Shown one piece after another: positions 37,001 to 45,323 of a stretch of DNA of 64,000 bases; position 1 is the first letter of the stretch, and every line of letters starts with the position of its first letter. Source of the stretch: Pseudomonas sp. Marseille-Q3773 (lineage in GTDB: Bacteria; Pseudomonadota; Gammaproteobacteria; Pseudomonadales; Pseudomonadaceae); NCBI RefSeq assembly GCF_916618955.1, contig NZ_OU745390.1, positions 1,302,001-1,366,000 on the forward strand. Reading direction: 5' to 3'. The position numbers and the translations under genes are program-made. The notes under the pieces are model-generated. The model was given only the letters and a program-made list of their open reading frames with translations, did no database searches and was not told where the DNA came from.

Positions 37001-37817
37001 GCTGGATGAGCCCGACGACCTCAACCCCCTGGCCGCCCGCGTGCGCAGCGAGCGTGCCGCGCTGCAGGCGCAGGGCCTGGATGCCGGGCAGGCCGCACGC
37101 CAGGCCGGTTGGCGGGTGTTCGGCGCCAAGCCCGGGGCCTACGGGGCCGGGGTACAGAACGCCATCGACGGGCGCCTGTGGCACAGCCGCGACGACCTGG
37201 CCGAGGTCTACCTCAACCACGGCGGCTATGCCTACGGTGCCAGCGACGACGGGACCCCGGCTCGCGCCCAGTTCGCCCAGCGCCTGGCCAGGGTGCAGGC
37301 GGTGTTGCACAACCAGGACAACCATGAGCACGACCTGCTCGACTCCAACGACTATTACCAGTTCCAGGGCGGCATGCTGGCGGCGTCGGAAACCTTGTCC
37401 GCTGCGGCCGTGGCCAGCTACCACGGCGACCACAGCCAGGCCGACCGACCACGCATCCGTACCCTCAAGGAAGAGCTGAACCGGGTCATCCGCGCCCGTG
37501 CGCTCAACCCGAAGTGGATCGACGGGGTCAAGCGGCATGGCTACAAGGGCGCGTTCGAGATGGCGGCGACGGTCGACAACCTGTTTGCCTTCGATGCCAC
37601 CACGCACCTGATCGACGACCATCATTACCAGGCGCTGGCCGATGCCTATGTGCTCGACCCGGCGACCCGCAACTTCATGCGCGAGCACAACCCCGAGGCC
37701 TTGCGCGACCTTACCGAGCGCCTGCTGGAGGCCCAGCAGCGAGGCCTGTGGCAGGCGCCGGGCGATTACCGCGAAGCCCTCGAGGAGCAACTGCTCGACG
37801 GCGAGGAACAGGCTTGA
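34056..37817 (+). CDS. cobN: Cobaltochelatase large subunit CobN
   Basis: Cytosolic subunit of 1253 residues that inserts cobalt into hydrogenobyrinic acid a,c-diamide in the aerobic cobalamin pathway, with an ATP-dependent AAA partner. Characteristic segments are [20 protein letters not shown] (about 546-565), [37 protein letters not shown] (about 907) and the closing [20 protein letters not shown]. Length is standard. It is packed between cobW and the chlI-like gene, whose ATG comes directly after the CobN stop. All are presumably repressed by B12 through the riboswitch. Confidence 0.96.
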   Translation: [1253 protein letters not shown]

Positions 37818-37818
37818 A

Positions 37819-38838
37819 ATGAGTGAACCCGTGCAATTCCCGCTGGCTGCCGTGGTCGGTGCCGACGAGCTGAAACTGGCGCTGTGCCTGACCGCCATCG
37901 ACCCGAAGATCGGCGGTGTGCTGATCGAGGGGCCGCGTGGCATGGCCAAGAGCACCCTGGCCCGTGGCCTCGCCGACCTGCTGGGTGAGGGGCCGTTCGT
38001 CACCCTGCCGCTGGGGGCCAGTGAGGAACGCCTGGTCGGTACCCTCGACCTGGATGCCGCGCTCGGCCAGGGCAAGGCGCAGTTTTCCCCCGGCGTGCTG
38101 GCCCAGGCCGATGGCGGCGTGCTGTACGTCGACGAGGTCAACCTGCTGCCCGACACCCTGGTCGACCTGCTCCTCGACGTGGCCGCCAGCGGTACCAACC
38201 GCGTCGAGCGTGACGGCATTTCGCACCGGCACCATGCGCGCTTCGTCCTGATCGGCACCATGAACCCGGAGGAGGGCGAACTGCGTCCACAGTTGCTCGA
38301 CCGCTTTGGCCTGAATGTGGCCCTGGAGGGCTTGCCCGAGCCCGAGGCGCGCCAGCAGATCATTCGTCGCCGCCTGGCCTTCGACACTGACCCGCAGGCC
38401 TTCTGCGCGCAATGGGCCCAAGCTCAGGCGCAGTTGCGCGAACGCTGCCAGGCCGCTCGCCAGGCCCTGGCCGCAATCGCCCTGGACGACCAGGCGCTGG
38501 CCTGGATCACCGAGCGCTGCTATGCCGCCGGGGTCGATGGCCTGCGCGCCGACCTGGTCTGGTTGCGGGCTGCACGCGCTCACTGCGCCTGGCGTGGCGG
38601 CGCAGCCATCGAAGAAGCCGATGTCGAGGCAGTGGCAGAGTTTGCCTTGCGCCACCGCCGCCGGGTCACGCCACAGGCCAACCCGTCTTCGCCGCCACAA
38701 GCTGAACAGCAGCCCCTGCCGCAAGGCGCCCGCCAGCCGGGTGAGCAGGGCGGGCAGGGTGACTGGGGGGCGCTGCCGGCACAGCCGGTCGCCAGCGGCG
38801 CCCGCCGTGAGGTGCCGAACTGGGCAAAAAAGCCCTGA
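37819..38838 (+). CDS. ChlI/BchI-type AAA ATPase subunit of the cobalt chelatase
   Basis: ATPase of 339 residues. The Walker A is GPRGMAKSTLA (about 37-47), Walker B is VLYVDEVNLLPD, sensor I is LIGTMNPEEGELRPQLLDRF, and a C-terminal AAA lid follows. It ends in a Pro/Gln/Gly-rich linker (about 290-335). It resembles the I subunit of magnesium chelatase. In Pseudomonas a ChlI/ChlD pair after cobN replaces CobS/CobT as the motor of cobaltochelatase; that assignment follows from position. It starts 1 base after the CobN stop codon. Confidence 0.9.
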   Translation: MSEPVQFPLAAVVGADELKLALCLTAIDPKIGGVLIEGPRGMAKSTLARGLADLLGEGPFVTLPLGASEERLVGTLDLDAALGQGKAQFSPGVLAQADGGVLYVDEVNLLPDTLVDLLLDVAASGTNRVERDGISHRHHARFVLIGTMNPEEGELRPQLLDRFGLNVALEGLPEPEARQQIIRRRLAFDTDPQAFCAQWAQAQAQLRERCQAARQALAAIALDDQALAWITERCYAAGVDGLRADLVWLRAARAHCAWRGGAAIEEADVEAVAEFALRHRRRVTPQANPSSPPQAEQQPLPQGARQPGEQGGQGDWGALPAQPVASGARREVPNWAKKP

Positions 38839-38939
38839 GCATCCCCCAGCCAACTGCCAAGGGGCCGGATGCCAAAGCAGGCGCAGGCAAGCAGGACGGT
38901 ACCCGCACGGGCCGCGCGCGCATTGCCGGCAGCGGCCGG

Positions 38940-39506
38940 GTGGCCTGGCTGCCGACCCTGCTCAAGGGCCGGCCACGGCTGCGCCAGGACCTGTGCTGGC
39001 AGCAGCGCCAGGCCAGCCCCGCAGAGTTGTGGCTGGTTATCGTCGATAGCTCGGCCTCGACCCGGCGTCACCAGGCGCTGGCGCAGACCAAGGGGCTGCT
39101 GGCGGCGTTGTTCGACCAGGCATACCGCCAGCGCGCCCGGCTGGCCCTGCTGACTGCCAGCGGGCACACGCCGCAATGGCAGCGCCCTGGCCTGAAGGCT
39201 TCCGCCGCCTTGCAGCCGTGGCTGCAAGCCTTGGGGGCCGGTGGCGGGACGCCGTTGCTCGCGGCACTGGCACAGGCCCGGCAGTGGCTGCAGGCGCGGC
39301 AACGCGCCCACCCGCATGAAGCGCAGCGCTGCCTGGTGTTTACCGATGGCCGCCTACAGCACTGCAATGGCGTACAGCCGATGCCGTGTGCCACGTTGCT
39401 GGTGGATATGGAACTGGCGCCGGTGCGCCTGGGCCGCGCGCAGCGTCTGGCAGAACAACTGCAAGCGGATTATCAGCACTTGCAACAGTTCAGAATCGTG
39501 GATTGA
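38940..39506 (+). CDS. VWA-domain protein, ChlD-like chelatase subunit
   Basis: Protein of about 188 residues made essentially of one von Willebrand A domain. The MIDAS residues are in DSSASTRRH, GGGTPLLAAL and VFTDGRLQH. It would be the D subunit partner of the preceding ChlI-type ATPase. The start is uncertain: GTG 38940 is the first standard start, but the same frame stays open back to 38811 with a Lys/Gly/Ala-rich stretch and CTG codons at 38820 and 38835, overlapping the chlI end. A longer protein started at a non-standard codon is possible. Confidence 0.78.
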   Translation: MAWLPTLLKGRPRLRQDLCWQQRQASPAELWLVIVDSSASTRRHQALAQTKGLLAALFDQAYRQRARLALLTASGHTPQWQRPGLKASAALQPWLQALGAGGGTPLLAALAQARQWLQARQRAHPHEAQRCLVFTDGRLQHCNGVQPMPCATLLVDMELAPVRLGRAQRLAEQLQADYQHLQQFRIVD

Positions 39507-39573
39507 GAACGGCTTGCGCGGCACTATGTCGCAACAGGAAACATAGCCAGAACAGCAACTGGCTAGTTATACA

Positions 39574-39595
39574 AGTGCGTGCTGGCGCACGCACT
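39574..39595. terminator. Hairpin after the cobalamin gene block
   Basis: AGTGCGTGC-TGGC-GCACGCACT is a perfect 9-bp stem with a 4-base loop, between the convergent VWA gene and a small leftward gene. There is no T-run on the right-hand side. Confidence 0.55.
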
Positions 39596-39612
39596 CGATT
39601 GACCGGCTTATA

Positions 39613-39879
39613 TTATTTCGGCATCGACCACGGTTGCAGGTCGTAGCCTTTTTCGCTCAGCTCTGCGCGTACTTCCTCGAGCAGGCTGGCCCACTGTGCC
39701 GGGTCGGAATAGATGCGCGACGACACTTGCTTGCTGCCGATGCGGGTGCTGGTCCGGTCGATCACTGCCAGGCTCAGCTCACCAGTACCGTTGGGTGCAT
39801 CCCAGGCTACGCACTGGAAGGGTTCGAAGGCGTGGTCGGCAATCAGCAGTGCTTCGTTGACACGGAGCGGGGCATTCAT
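39613..39879 (-). CDS. Small conserved hypothetical protein
   Basis: Cytosolic protein of 88 residues, beginning MNAPLRVNEALLIADHAFEP, with a beta-rich middle (GELSLAVIDRTSTRIGSK) and a helix near the end (WASLLEEVRAELSEKGYDLQ). No signal peptide or membrane segment is present. I do not recognise a family. ATG 39879 is the only reasonable start. It is divergent from the sigma-54 activator gene across a 340-base region. Confidence 0.65.
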   Translation of the reverse strand: MNAPLRVNEALLIADHAFEPFQCVAWDAPNGTGELSLAVIDRTSTRIGSKQVSSRIYSDPAQWASLLEEVRAELSEKGYDLQPWSMPK

Positions 39880-40222
39880 GGTTCGGTCTCTCTATTGGTC
39901 CCAAACATCCAGTTAAAGTCCGCGTTGCCTGGAAGTCGCCTCAGTGGTCGCGAACTGCAGCGCGGGGTTATGTGTACTGATGCTCAATGTCCGGGGGCAA
40001 GTCACACAGGCGTTGTAAAAATTTTTGCAAGGTGGGCTTCCGTTTCTGCCCTGGCCGCCATGTGATGTCGATAAAGTGCGAAAATTCCCATGACAGATTG
40101 TAAAAATATAATTCGGCAGACAGACGGTACTGGGAACCGTCATCTTCGTTGCTACTGTTAATCGGGCGCCACAACTTGCTGTTTTATTTCAAAAAACCAA
40201 AAACTGGCGCCAAGGATCGGTC
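39880..40222. promoter_or_regulatory. Divergent control region before the sigma-54 activator gene
   Basis: No gene is seen. The region is AT-rich around 40070-40205. It contains a consensus -10 hexamer TATAAT at 40107-40112 without a good -35 at 17 bases. GACGGT-ACTGGGA-ACCGTC at 40123-40141 is an exact inverted repeat. GGCGCCA occurs at 40165-40171 and again at 40206-40212. These are candidate promoter and operator elements for the gene at 40223. Confidence 0.45.
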
Positions 40223-41548
40223 ATGCAACAGCCAGCCGCCCAACGCCGTTTGCTCATCGTTGACCCTTGCGATGACTGCCACCGTTTGTTGCCAGGCCTG
40301 CGCATCGCAGGCTGGGATGTAAACAGCTGCATGCTCGGCGCCGCGCTGGATCATCCGTGCGATGTGGGCCTGCTGCGCCTGCAGGCCGGACACCTGCGGC
40401 ACCCGGATGCGGTCAAGGACCTGATCAAACGCAGCAATACCGAATGGATTGCCGTGCTCAGCGCCGAACAGCTGCGCATGCCGGCGGTCGGTGATTTTGT
40501 CTGCGAGTGGTTTTTTGACTTCCATACCTTGCCGTTCGACGTTTCCCGGGTACAGGTCACCCTCGGTCGTGCCTTCGGTATGGCCCGCCTGCGCGGCGGG
40601 GGGGGGCGCAAGGTGGACCTCTCCACCCATGAGCTACTCGGTGAAAGCCGGCCGATCCGCGAGTTGCGCAAGTTGCTTGGCAAGCTGGCGCCTACCGAGT
40701 CACCGGTATTGATTCGCGGGGAAAGCGGTACCGGCAAGGAGCTGGTGGCCCGCACCCTGCATCGCCAGTCGCAGCGCAGCGAGCAACCGTTCGTCGCCAT
40801 CAACTGCGGGGCGATCCCCGAGCACCTGATCCAGTCGGAATTGTTCGGCCACGAAAAGGGCGCCTTCACCGGTGCTCACCAGCGCAAGAGCGGGCGCATC
40901 GAAGCCGCCCACGGTGGCACGCTGTTCCTCGATGAAATCGGTGACCTGCCGCTGGAGTTGCAGGCCAATCTGCTGCGCTTTCTGCAGGAAAAGCACATCG
41001 AACGGGTGGGAGGCAGCCAGCCGATCCCGGTCGACGTGCGCGTGCTCGCGGCCACCCATGTGGACCTGGAAAGGGCTATCGAGCAAGGGCGTTTCCGCGA
41101 AGACCTGTACTACCGGCTCAACGTCCTGCAGGTGGTAACCGCACCGTTGCGCGACCGGCATGGTGACCTGTCCATGCTGGCCAGCCATTTTGCCCAGCTC
41201 TACAGCGCGGAAACCGGGCGCCGCCCGCGTTCGTTCAGCGACAACGCCCTGGCAGCGATGGGCCGGCATGACTGGCCGGGGAATGTCCGCGAGCTGGCCA
41301 ACCGGGTTCGCCGCGGGCTGGTACTTGCCGAAGGCCGGCAAATCGAGGCGCAGGACCTGGGCCTGGAAACGCCCGACCAGGCCCGGTCGCCACTGGGCAC
41401 GCTGGAGGAGTACAAGCACCGGGCCGAGCGCCAGGCCCTCTGCGACGTGCTCGACCGGCACAGTGACAACCTGAGCGTGGCAGCCAAGGTACTGGGCATC
41501 TCGCGCCCGACGTTCTATCGCTTGCTGCACAAGCACCAGATACGCTGA
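40223..41548 (+). CDS. Sigma-54-dependent activator with atypical receiver (VpsR-like)
   Basis: Enhancer-binding protein of 441 residues. The N-terminal domain (about 1-120) resembles a receiver (RRLLIVDPCDDCHRLLPGL) but lacks an obvious phospho-Asp at the usual strand end, as in VpsR-type proteins. The AAA domain (about 135-370) has Walker A GESGTGKE (about 166), the sigma-54 contact loop GAFTGA (about 213) and Walker B GGTLFLDEIGDLP. A Fis-type HTH ends the protein (LSVAAKVLGISRPTFYRLLH). VpsR relatives respond to cyclic di-GMP and control biofilm genes. No target is adjacent. An AAGGA site lies 6 bases before the start. Confidence 0.87.
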   Translation: MQQPAAQRRLLIVDPCDDCHRLLPGLRIAGWDVNSCMLGAALDHPCDVGLLRLQAGHLRHPDAVKDLIKRSNTEWIAVLSAEQLRMPAVGDFVCEWFFDFHTLPFDVSRVQVTLGRAFGMARLRGGGGRKVDLSTHELLGESRPIRELRKLLGKLAPTESPVLIRGESGTGKELVARTLHRQSQRSEQPFVAINCGAIPEHLIQSELFGHEKGAFTGAHQRKSGRIEAAHGGTLFLDEIGDLPLELQANLLRFLQEKHIERVGGSQPIPVDVRVLAATHVDLERAIEQGRFREDLYYRLNVLQVVTAPLRDRHGDLSMLASHFAQLYSAETGRRPRSFSDNALAAMGRHDWPGNVRELANRVRRGLVLAEGRQIEAQDLGLETPDQARSPLGTLEEYKHRAERQALCDVLDRHSDNLSVAAKVLGISRPTFYRLLHKHQIR

Positions 41549-41614
41549 ACGGGTGGCCTGCCCGGTACTGGAGCACCGGGCCTGGCTAGCCGTAGGGGCG
41601 CCTGCAAGCCAAGG

Positions 41615-43615
41615 TCAATGTGGCCCGCGCGGAATGGTCTTGAGCAGGTCTTCCGGGCTGATGTGGCCGACCACCTGGGCCACCGCGCTGCCTGGGGTCG
41701 GCAGGTCGATGATGTGGCTTTTCATCTTGCCGATCACATGCATTTCGCACGGCTTGCAGTCGAACTTCAGGGTCAGCACCTCATCACCCTGTATCAGCTG
41801 CATCGGTGCCACCTTGGTGCGCACGCCGGTCACGCCCTTGGCCTGCTTGGGGCACAGGTTGAAGGAGAAACGCAGGCAGTGCTTGGTAATCATCACCGGC
41901 ACCTCGCCATGCTCTTCATGAGCCTCGTAGGCCGCATCGATCAGCTGCACGCCATGGCGGTGGTAGAAATCGCGGGCCTTCTGGTTGTACACGTTGGCCA
42001 GGAACGACAGGTGCGACTCGGGGTACACCGGCGGCGGGGTGGTCTCGGCCTTGCGCCCGCCACGCGGGTGCGCCTGCACCCGTGCTGCGGTCAGGGCCTC
42101 GATGGCTTCGCGGCGCAGGGCCTTGAGCTGCGAGTTGGGGATGAAGTACGCCTGCGGGGCATCCAGTTCGATGCTGTCGGCGTGGTACATCGTGGTACCC
42201 AGCTGGCCGAGCAGGTCGTGCAACTGCTCCAGCGCCTGCTGCGGCTTGTTGGCCGGGCCGAACGGCCCGTCCAGTGCCACTTGCGCGCTGACACCCTCCT
42301 CACTGGTGACGGTCAACGCCAGGCGCTGCTCGCGCAGTACCGCATGCCACTGCACGCCGACCCGGCGCTCGGCCGAGGTGCGTTGCAGGGCCTGCTGCCA
42401 GTTGTGGTCGAGGTTGCGCGACAGCGGGTGATTGGGCCGCAGCTTGTGCAGGCCTTCGGGCATTTCGTTGGGCTCGACGCGGTAGCGGTAGCGTTTCTCG
42501 CCGTCTTCCTCGAACTCGCCGCGCAGTTCGGCGATGTTGGCGCGGAAGCCCACCACCTCGCGCTTGACCAGCACATTGAGGCCGTCACCGTTGGTCAGCG
42601 GCACTTCGGTGACTACTTGCAGGTCACGCTTGCCGACCTTTTCCACGACGCCCACCGGCAGGCCGGTGAAGGTTGGTGAGTCGAAGGCACCGATGTCGAC
42701 CTTGCGCTCGGTGACGAAATAGTCGGTGCTGCCCCGGTGGAAGGTCTTGTCCGGGTCGGGTACGAAGAAATGTTCAGTGCGGCCACTTGAGGCACGAGCC
42801 AGCTGCGGGCGGTCCTCGAGGATGGCGTCGAGTTCCTTGCGGTAGTGGGCGGTGATGTTCTTCACGTACCCCACGTCCTTGTAGCGGCCTTCGATCTTGA
42901 ACGAGCGCACGCCGGCATCGACCAGGTCGCGCAGGTTTGCGGTCTGGTTGTTGTCCTTCATCGACAGCAGGTGCTTCTCGAAAGCCACCACGCGGCCCTG
43001 GTCATCCTTCAGGGTATAGGGCAGGCGGCAGGCCTGCGAGCAATCGCCACGGTTGGCGCTGCGCCCGGTCTGCGCGTGGGAGATGTTGCACTGGCCGGAG
43101 AAGGCCACGCACAGCGCACCGTGGATGAAGAATTCGATGGCGGCATCGGTTTCAGCGGCGATGGCGCGGATTTGCTGCAGGTTCAGCTCGCGGGCCAGCA
43201 CCAGCTGGGAGAAGCCGGCCTGGTCGAGGAACTTGGCCCGCGCCAGGGTACGGATGTCGGTCTGGGTACTGGCGTGCAGCTCGATCGGCGGGATGTCCAG
43301 TTCCATCACGCCCAGGTCCTGCACGATCAGGGCGTCGACGCCGGCGTCGTACAGCTGGTGAATCAGCGTGCGCGCGGGCTCCAGTTCGTTGTCGTGGAGG
43401 ATGGTGTTGATGGTGGTGAAGACGCGTGCGTGGTAGCGATGGGCGAACTCGACCAGTTCGGCGATATCGCTGACTTCGTTGCAGGCGTTATGGCGCGCGC
43501 CGAAGCTCGGGCCGCCGATATAGATGGCGTCAGCGCCGTGCAGGATCGCTTCGCGGGCAATGGCGACGTCACGGGCAGGGCTGAGCAGTTCCAGGTGGTT
43601 CTTTGGAAGGGACAT
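41615..43615 (-). CDS. rlhA: U32-family protein RlhA, 23S rRNA C2501 hydroxylation
   Basis: Protein of 666 residues of the U32 peptidase-like family. It has the N-terminal TIM-barrel-like domain (LELLSPARDVAIAREAILHG, ADAIYIGGPSFGARHNACN), the Cys-containing core HGALCVAFSGQCNISHAQTG and RGDCSQACRLPYTL, and a C-terminal extension with further Cys (CLRFSFNLCPKQAKG, FDCKPCEMHVIGKM). This long form corresponds to E. coli RlhA (YdcP), needed for 5-hydroxycytidine in 23S rRNA, and probably binds an iron-sulfur cluster. ATG 43615 (MSLPKNHLELLSPARD) fits the family. Confidence 0.9.
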   Translation of the reverse strand: MSLPKNHLELLSPARDVAIAREAILHGADAIYIGGPSFGARHNACNEVSDIAELVEFAHRYHARVFTTINTILHDNELEPARTLIHQLYDAGVDALIVQDLGVMELDIPPIELHASTQTDIRTLARAKFLDQAGFSQLVLARELNLQQIRAIAAETDAAIEFFIHGALCVAFSGQCNISHAQTGRSANRGDCSQACRLPYTLKDDQGRVVAFEKHLLSMKDNNQTANLRDLVDAGVRSFKIEGRYKDVGYVKNITAHYRKELDAILEDRPQLARASSGRTEHFFVPDPDKTFHRGSTDYFVTERKVDIGAFDSPTFTGLPVGVVEKVGKRDLQVVTEVPLTNGDGLNVLVKREVVGFRANIAELRGEFEEDGEKRYRYRVEPNEMPEGLHKLRPNHPLSRNLDHNWQQALQRTSAERRVGVQWHAVLREQRLALTVTSEEGVSAQVALDGPFGPANKPQQALEQLHDLLGQLGTTMYHADSIELDAPQAYFIPNSQLKALRREAIEALTAARVQAHPRGGRKAETTPPPVYPESHLSFLANVYNQKARDFYHRHGVQLIDAAYEAHEEHGEVPVMITKHCLRFSFNLCPKQAKGVTGVRTKVAPMQLIQGDEVLTLKFDCKPCEMHVIGKMKSHIIDLPTPGSAVAQVVGHISPEDLLKTIPRGPH

Positions 43616-43726
43616 ATCGTTATAGGTTCGGGCTGGCACGGTTTAGGCGGGCATTGTAGCGGCGAAAGCGGCCGGCGGCATCATTGCACTGCCGAGAGGT
43701 GCAGCTCGGTAGCGGATACGGTTCTG

Positions 43727-43828
43727 TGCAGGAGTGGCCTTGCGTCGCGATGGGCCGCAACGTGGCCCGGCGATAGTTGAGGCCTGGGGGCGCTGCGCAC
43801 CCTTTCGCGACGCAAGGCCGCTCCTGCA
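43727..43828. repeat. REP-type inverted pair (REPIN)
   Basis: TGCAGGAGTGGCCTTGCGTC(GCGA) at 43727-43750 recurs inverted at 43805-43828 with one mismatch in 24. Each arm has the GGCCTTGCGTCGCGA core typical of Pseudomonas REP elements. It lies between rlhA and a RidA gene. Confidence 0.8.
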
Positions 43829-43850
43829 CGGAGTGTGCGTTACGGATCGA

Positions 43851-44231
43851 TCAGCGCTTGGCGGCCATCGCGGTCACTTCCACGCGCATGCCTTCCACCG
43901 CCAGCGCGGCCACGCCCACTGCGGCGCGTACCGGCCAGGGCTTGCTGAAGAAACGCTGGTACACCTCGTTGAACGCCGCGCGGTCGGCCATGTCGGTGAG
44001 GTAGATGGTCAGGTGCAAGACCCGGTCCATGCCGCTGCCGGCCTTTTCCAGGGCAACCTTCAGCGCCTGCAGGGTGCACTCGCTCTGCGCGACGATGTCG
44101 CCCAGTTCCAGGCTGCCATCGGCGTGGGTCGGGATCTGGGTGGAGACCAGCACGCCATTGAATTCGGCGACGTCAGAGGAGATCGACTCGGCGTCCGGGT
44201 CCGGGGTGTAGATGATGTCTGCATTTGCCAT
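43851..44231 (-). CDS. RidA/YjgF-family protein
   Basis: Protein of 126 residues of the RidA superfamily. Family features are a start with a short strand, FNGVLVSTQIPTHADGSLEL, ECTLQALKVALEKAGSGMDR, VLHLTIYLTDMADRAAFNEV, then FFSKPWPVRAAVGVAALAVE. The conserved Arg of the active family (PVRAAVGVAALA, followed by the E of VEGMRVEVTA) is present, so enamine/imine hydrolysis is plausible. ATG 44231 is family-like. It is the second RidA-type gene of the window and is not closely related to the one at 23465. Confidence 0.88.
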   Translation of the reverse strand: MANADIIYTPDPDAESISSDVAEFNGVLVSTQIPTHADGSLELGDIVAQSECTLQALKVALEKAGSGMDRVLHLTIYLTDMADRAAFNEVYQRFFSKPWPVRAAVGVAALAVEGMRVEVTAMAAKR

Positions 44232-44368
44232 GGTGTGTCTTGCCTTGCAACGGAAGGAAAGCGGCAAGCCTACGCGAGCACGCTGGCCCGGTCGAGGGCA
44301 GCCCGGTGTTTGAAATGCGCGGCGTTCGCCGTCAGAATCGCGGCCCATTGCTAAGCCAGGGGGCTACC

Positions 44369-45061
44369 TTGAACGAACAGACATTGTCCAGGCGCCTGGA
44401 GCGCGTGGCAGCCCATGTGCCGCAGGGCGCGCGCCTGGCCGACATCGGCTCGGACCATGGCTACCTGCCGGTGGCCTTGATGTTGCGCGGCGTGCTGGAG
44501 ACGGCGGTTGCCGGCGAGGTCGCATCAACGCCATTCGCCTCGGCCCGGCGCAACGTGTGCAGGAACGGCCTGGAAGGCCGGGTCAGCGTGCGCCTGGCTG
44601 ATGGCCTGGCAGCGATCGAGCCGCAGGACCGTATCTCGGTGATCAGCATCTGCGGCATGGGCGGCGATACCATGTGTGACATTCTCGAGGCTGGCAAGCA
44701 GCGCCTGGCCGGTGTCACCCGCCTGGTGCTGCAACCCAATGGCGGTGAGCGCGAGCTGCGCCAATGGCTGATGGACAACGGTCTGCGCATCGTCAGCGAG
44801 GAGCTGTTGCGGGAGAACCGCTTCGACTACGAGATCATCGTCGCCGAGCCGGGCACGGCGGCATACAGCGCTGAACAGCTGTACTTCGGCCCGGTGCTGT
44901 TGCAGGAGAAGAGCGAGGCGTTTCTGGTCAAGTGGCGGCGCATGCTGCGGCAGAAGCAGCAGACCCTGGCCAACTTCGAACGTGCCCGCGATGCGGTGCC
45001 TCAGGCAAAGATCGATGACTTCAACCAGCAGGTGGGCTGGATCAACGCGGTACTGACCTGA
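44369..45061 (+). CDS. trmK: tRNA (adenine-22-N1)-methyltransferase TrmK
   Basis: Class I SAM-dependent methyltransferase of 230 residues. The SAM motif is RLADIGSDHGYLPVALMLRG (about 21-40), followed by ISICGMGGDTMCDIL and LVLQPNGGERELRQWLMDNG. The C-terminal coiled coil is LLQEKSEAFLVKWRRMLRQK. This matches TrmK/YqfN, which makes m1A22 in tRNA. The start is TTG 44369 with AGGGGG just upstream. It is divergent from the RidA gene. Confidence 0.88.
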   Translation: MNEQTLSRRLERVAAHVPQGARLADIGSDHGYLPVALMLRGVLETAVAGEVASTPFASARRNVCRNGLEGRVSVRLADGLAAIEPQDRISVISICGMGGDTMCDILEAGKQRLAGVTRLVLQPNGGERELRQWLMDNGLRIVSEELLRENRFDYEIIVAEPGTAAYSAEQLYFGPVLLQEKSEAFLVKWRRMLRQKQQTLANFERARDAVPQAKIDDFNQQVGWINAVLT

Positions 45062-45062
45062 C

Positions 45063-45323
45063 TCACTGCTGCGAGCAGTTGCCCATTTCCCGGTAGTCGA
45101 TCTCGCGCTTCTGCCCCTGATGGTCGACATACACCATGTGCGCGGTGCCAACCTGGCAGTCGGCAGCATTGCTGGGTGGCGTGATGGAAATGACCTTGGC
45201 CACGTCCAGCGGCATGCCGTATTGGTACTGGCTGCGCACCGGCTGGCTACTGCCGGTATCGGCGAAGGCGCCGAACGAGGCGAGGGTAGTGGCAACGACA
45301 AGGGCAGCGATCGAGCGTTTCAT
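45063..45323 (-). CDS. DUF2790 secreted protein
   Basis: Exported protein of 86 residues with signal peptide MKRSIAALVVATTLASFGAF (cleavage after AFA). The mature domain YQYGMPLDVAKVISITPP, CQVGTAHMVYVDHQGQKREI and a terminal Cys is typical of the Pseudomonas DUF2790 family. The two Cys may form a disulfide. The role is unknown; some members respond to copper. It converges with trmK and is divergent from a LysR gene. Confidence 0.83.
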   Translation of the reverse strand: MKRSIAALVVATTLASFGAFADTGSSQPVRSQYQYGMPLDVAKVISITPPSNAADCQVGTAHMVYVDHQGQKREIDYREMGNCSQQ

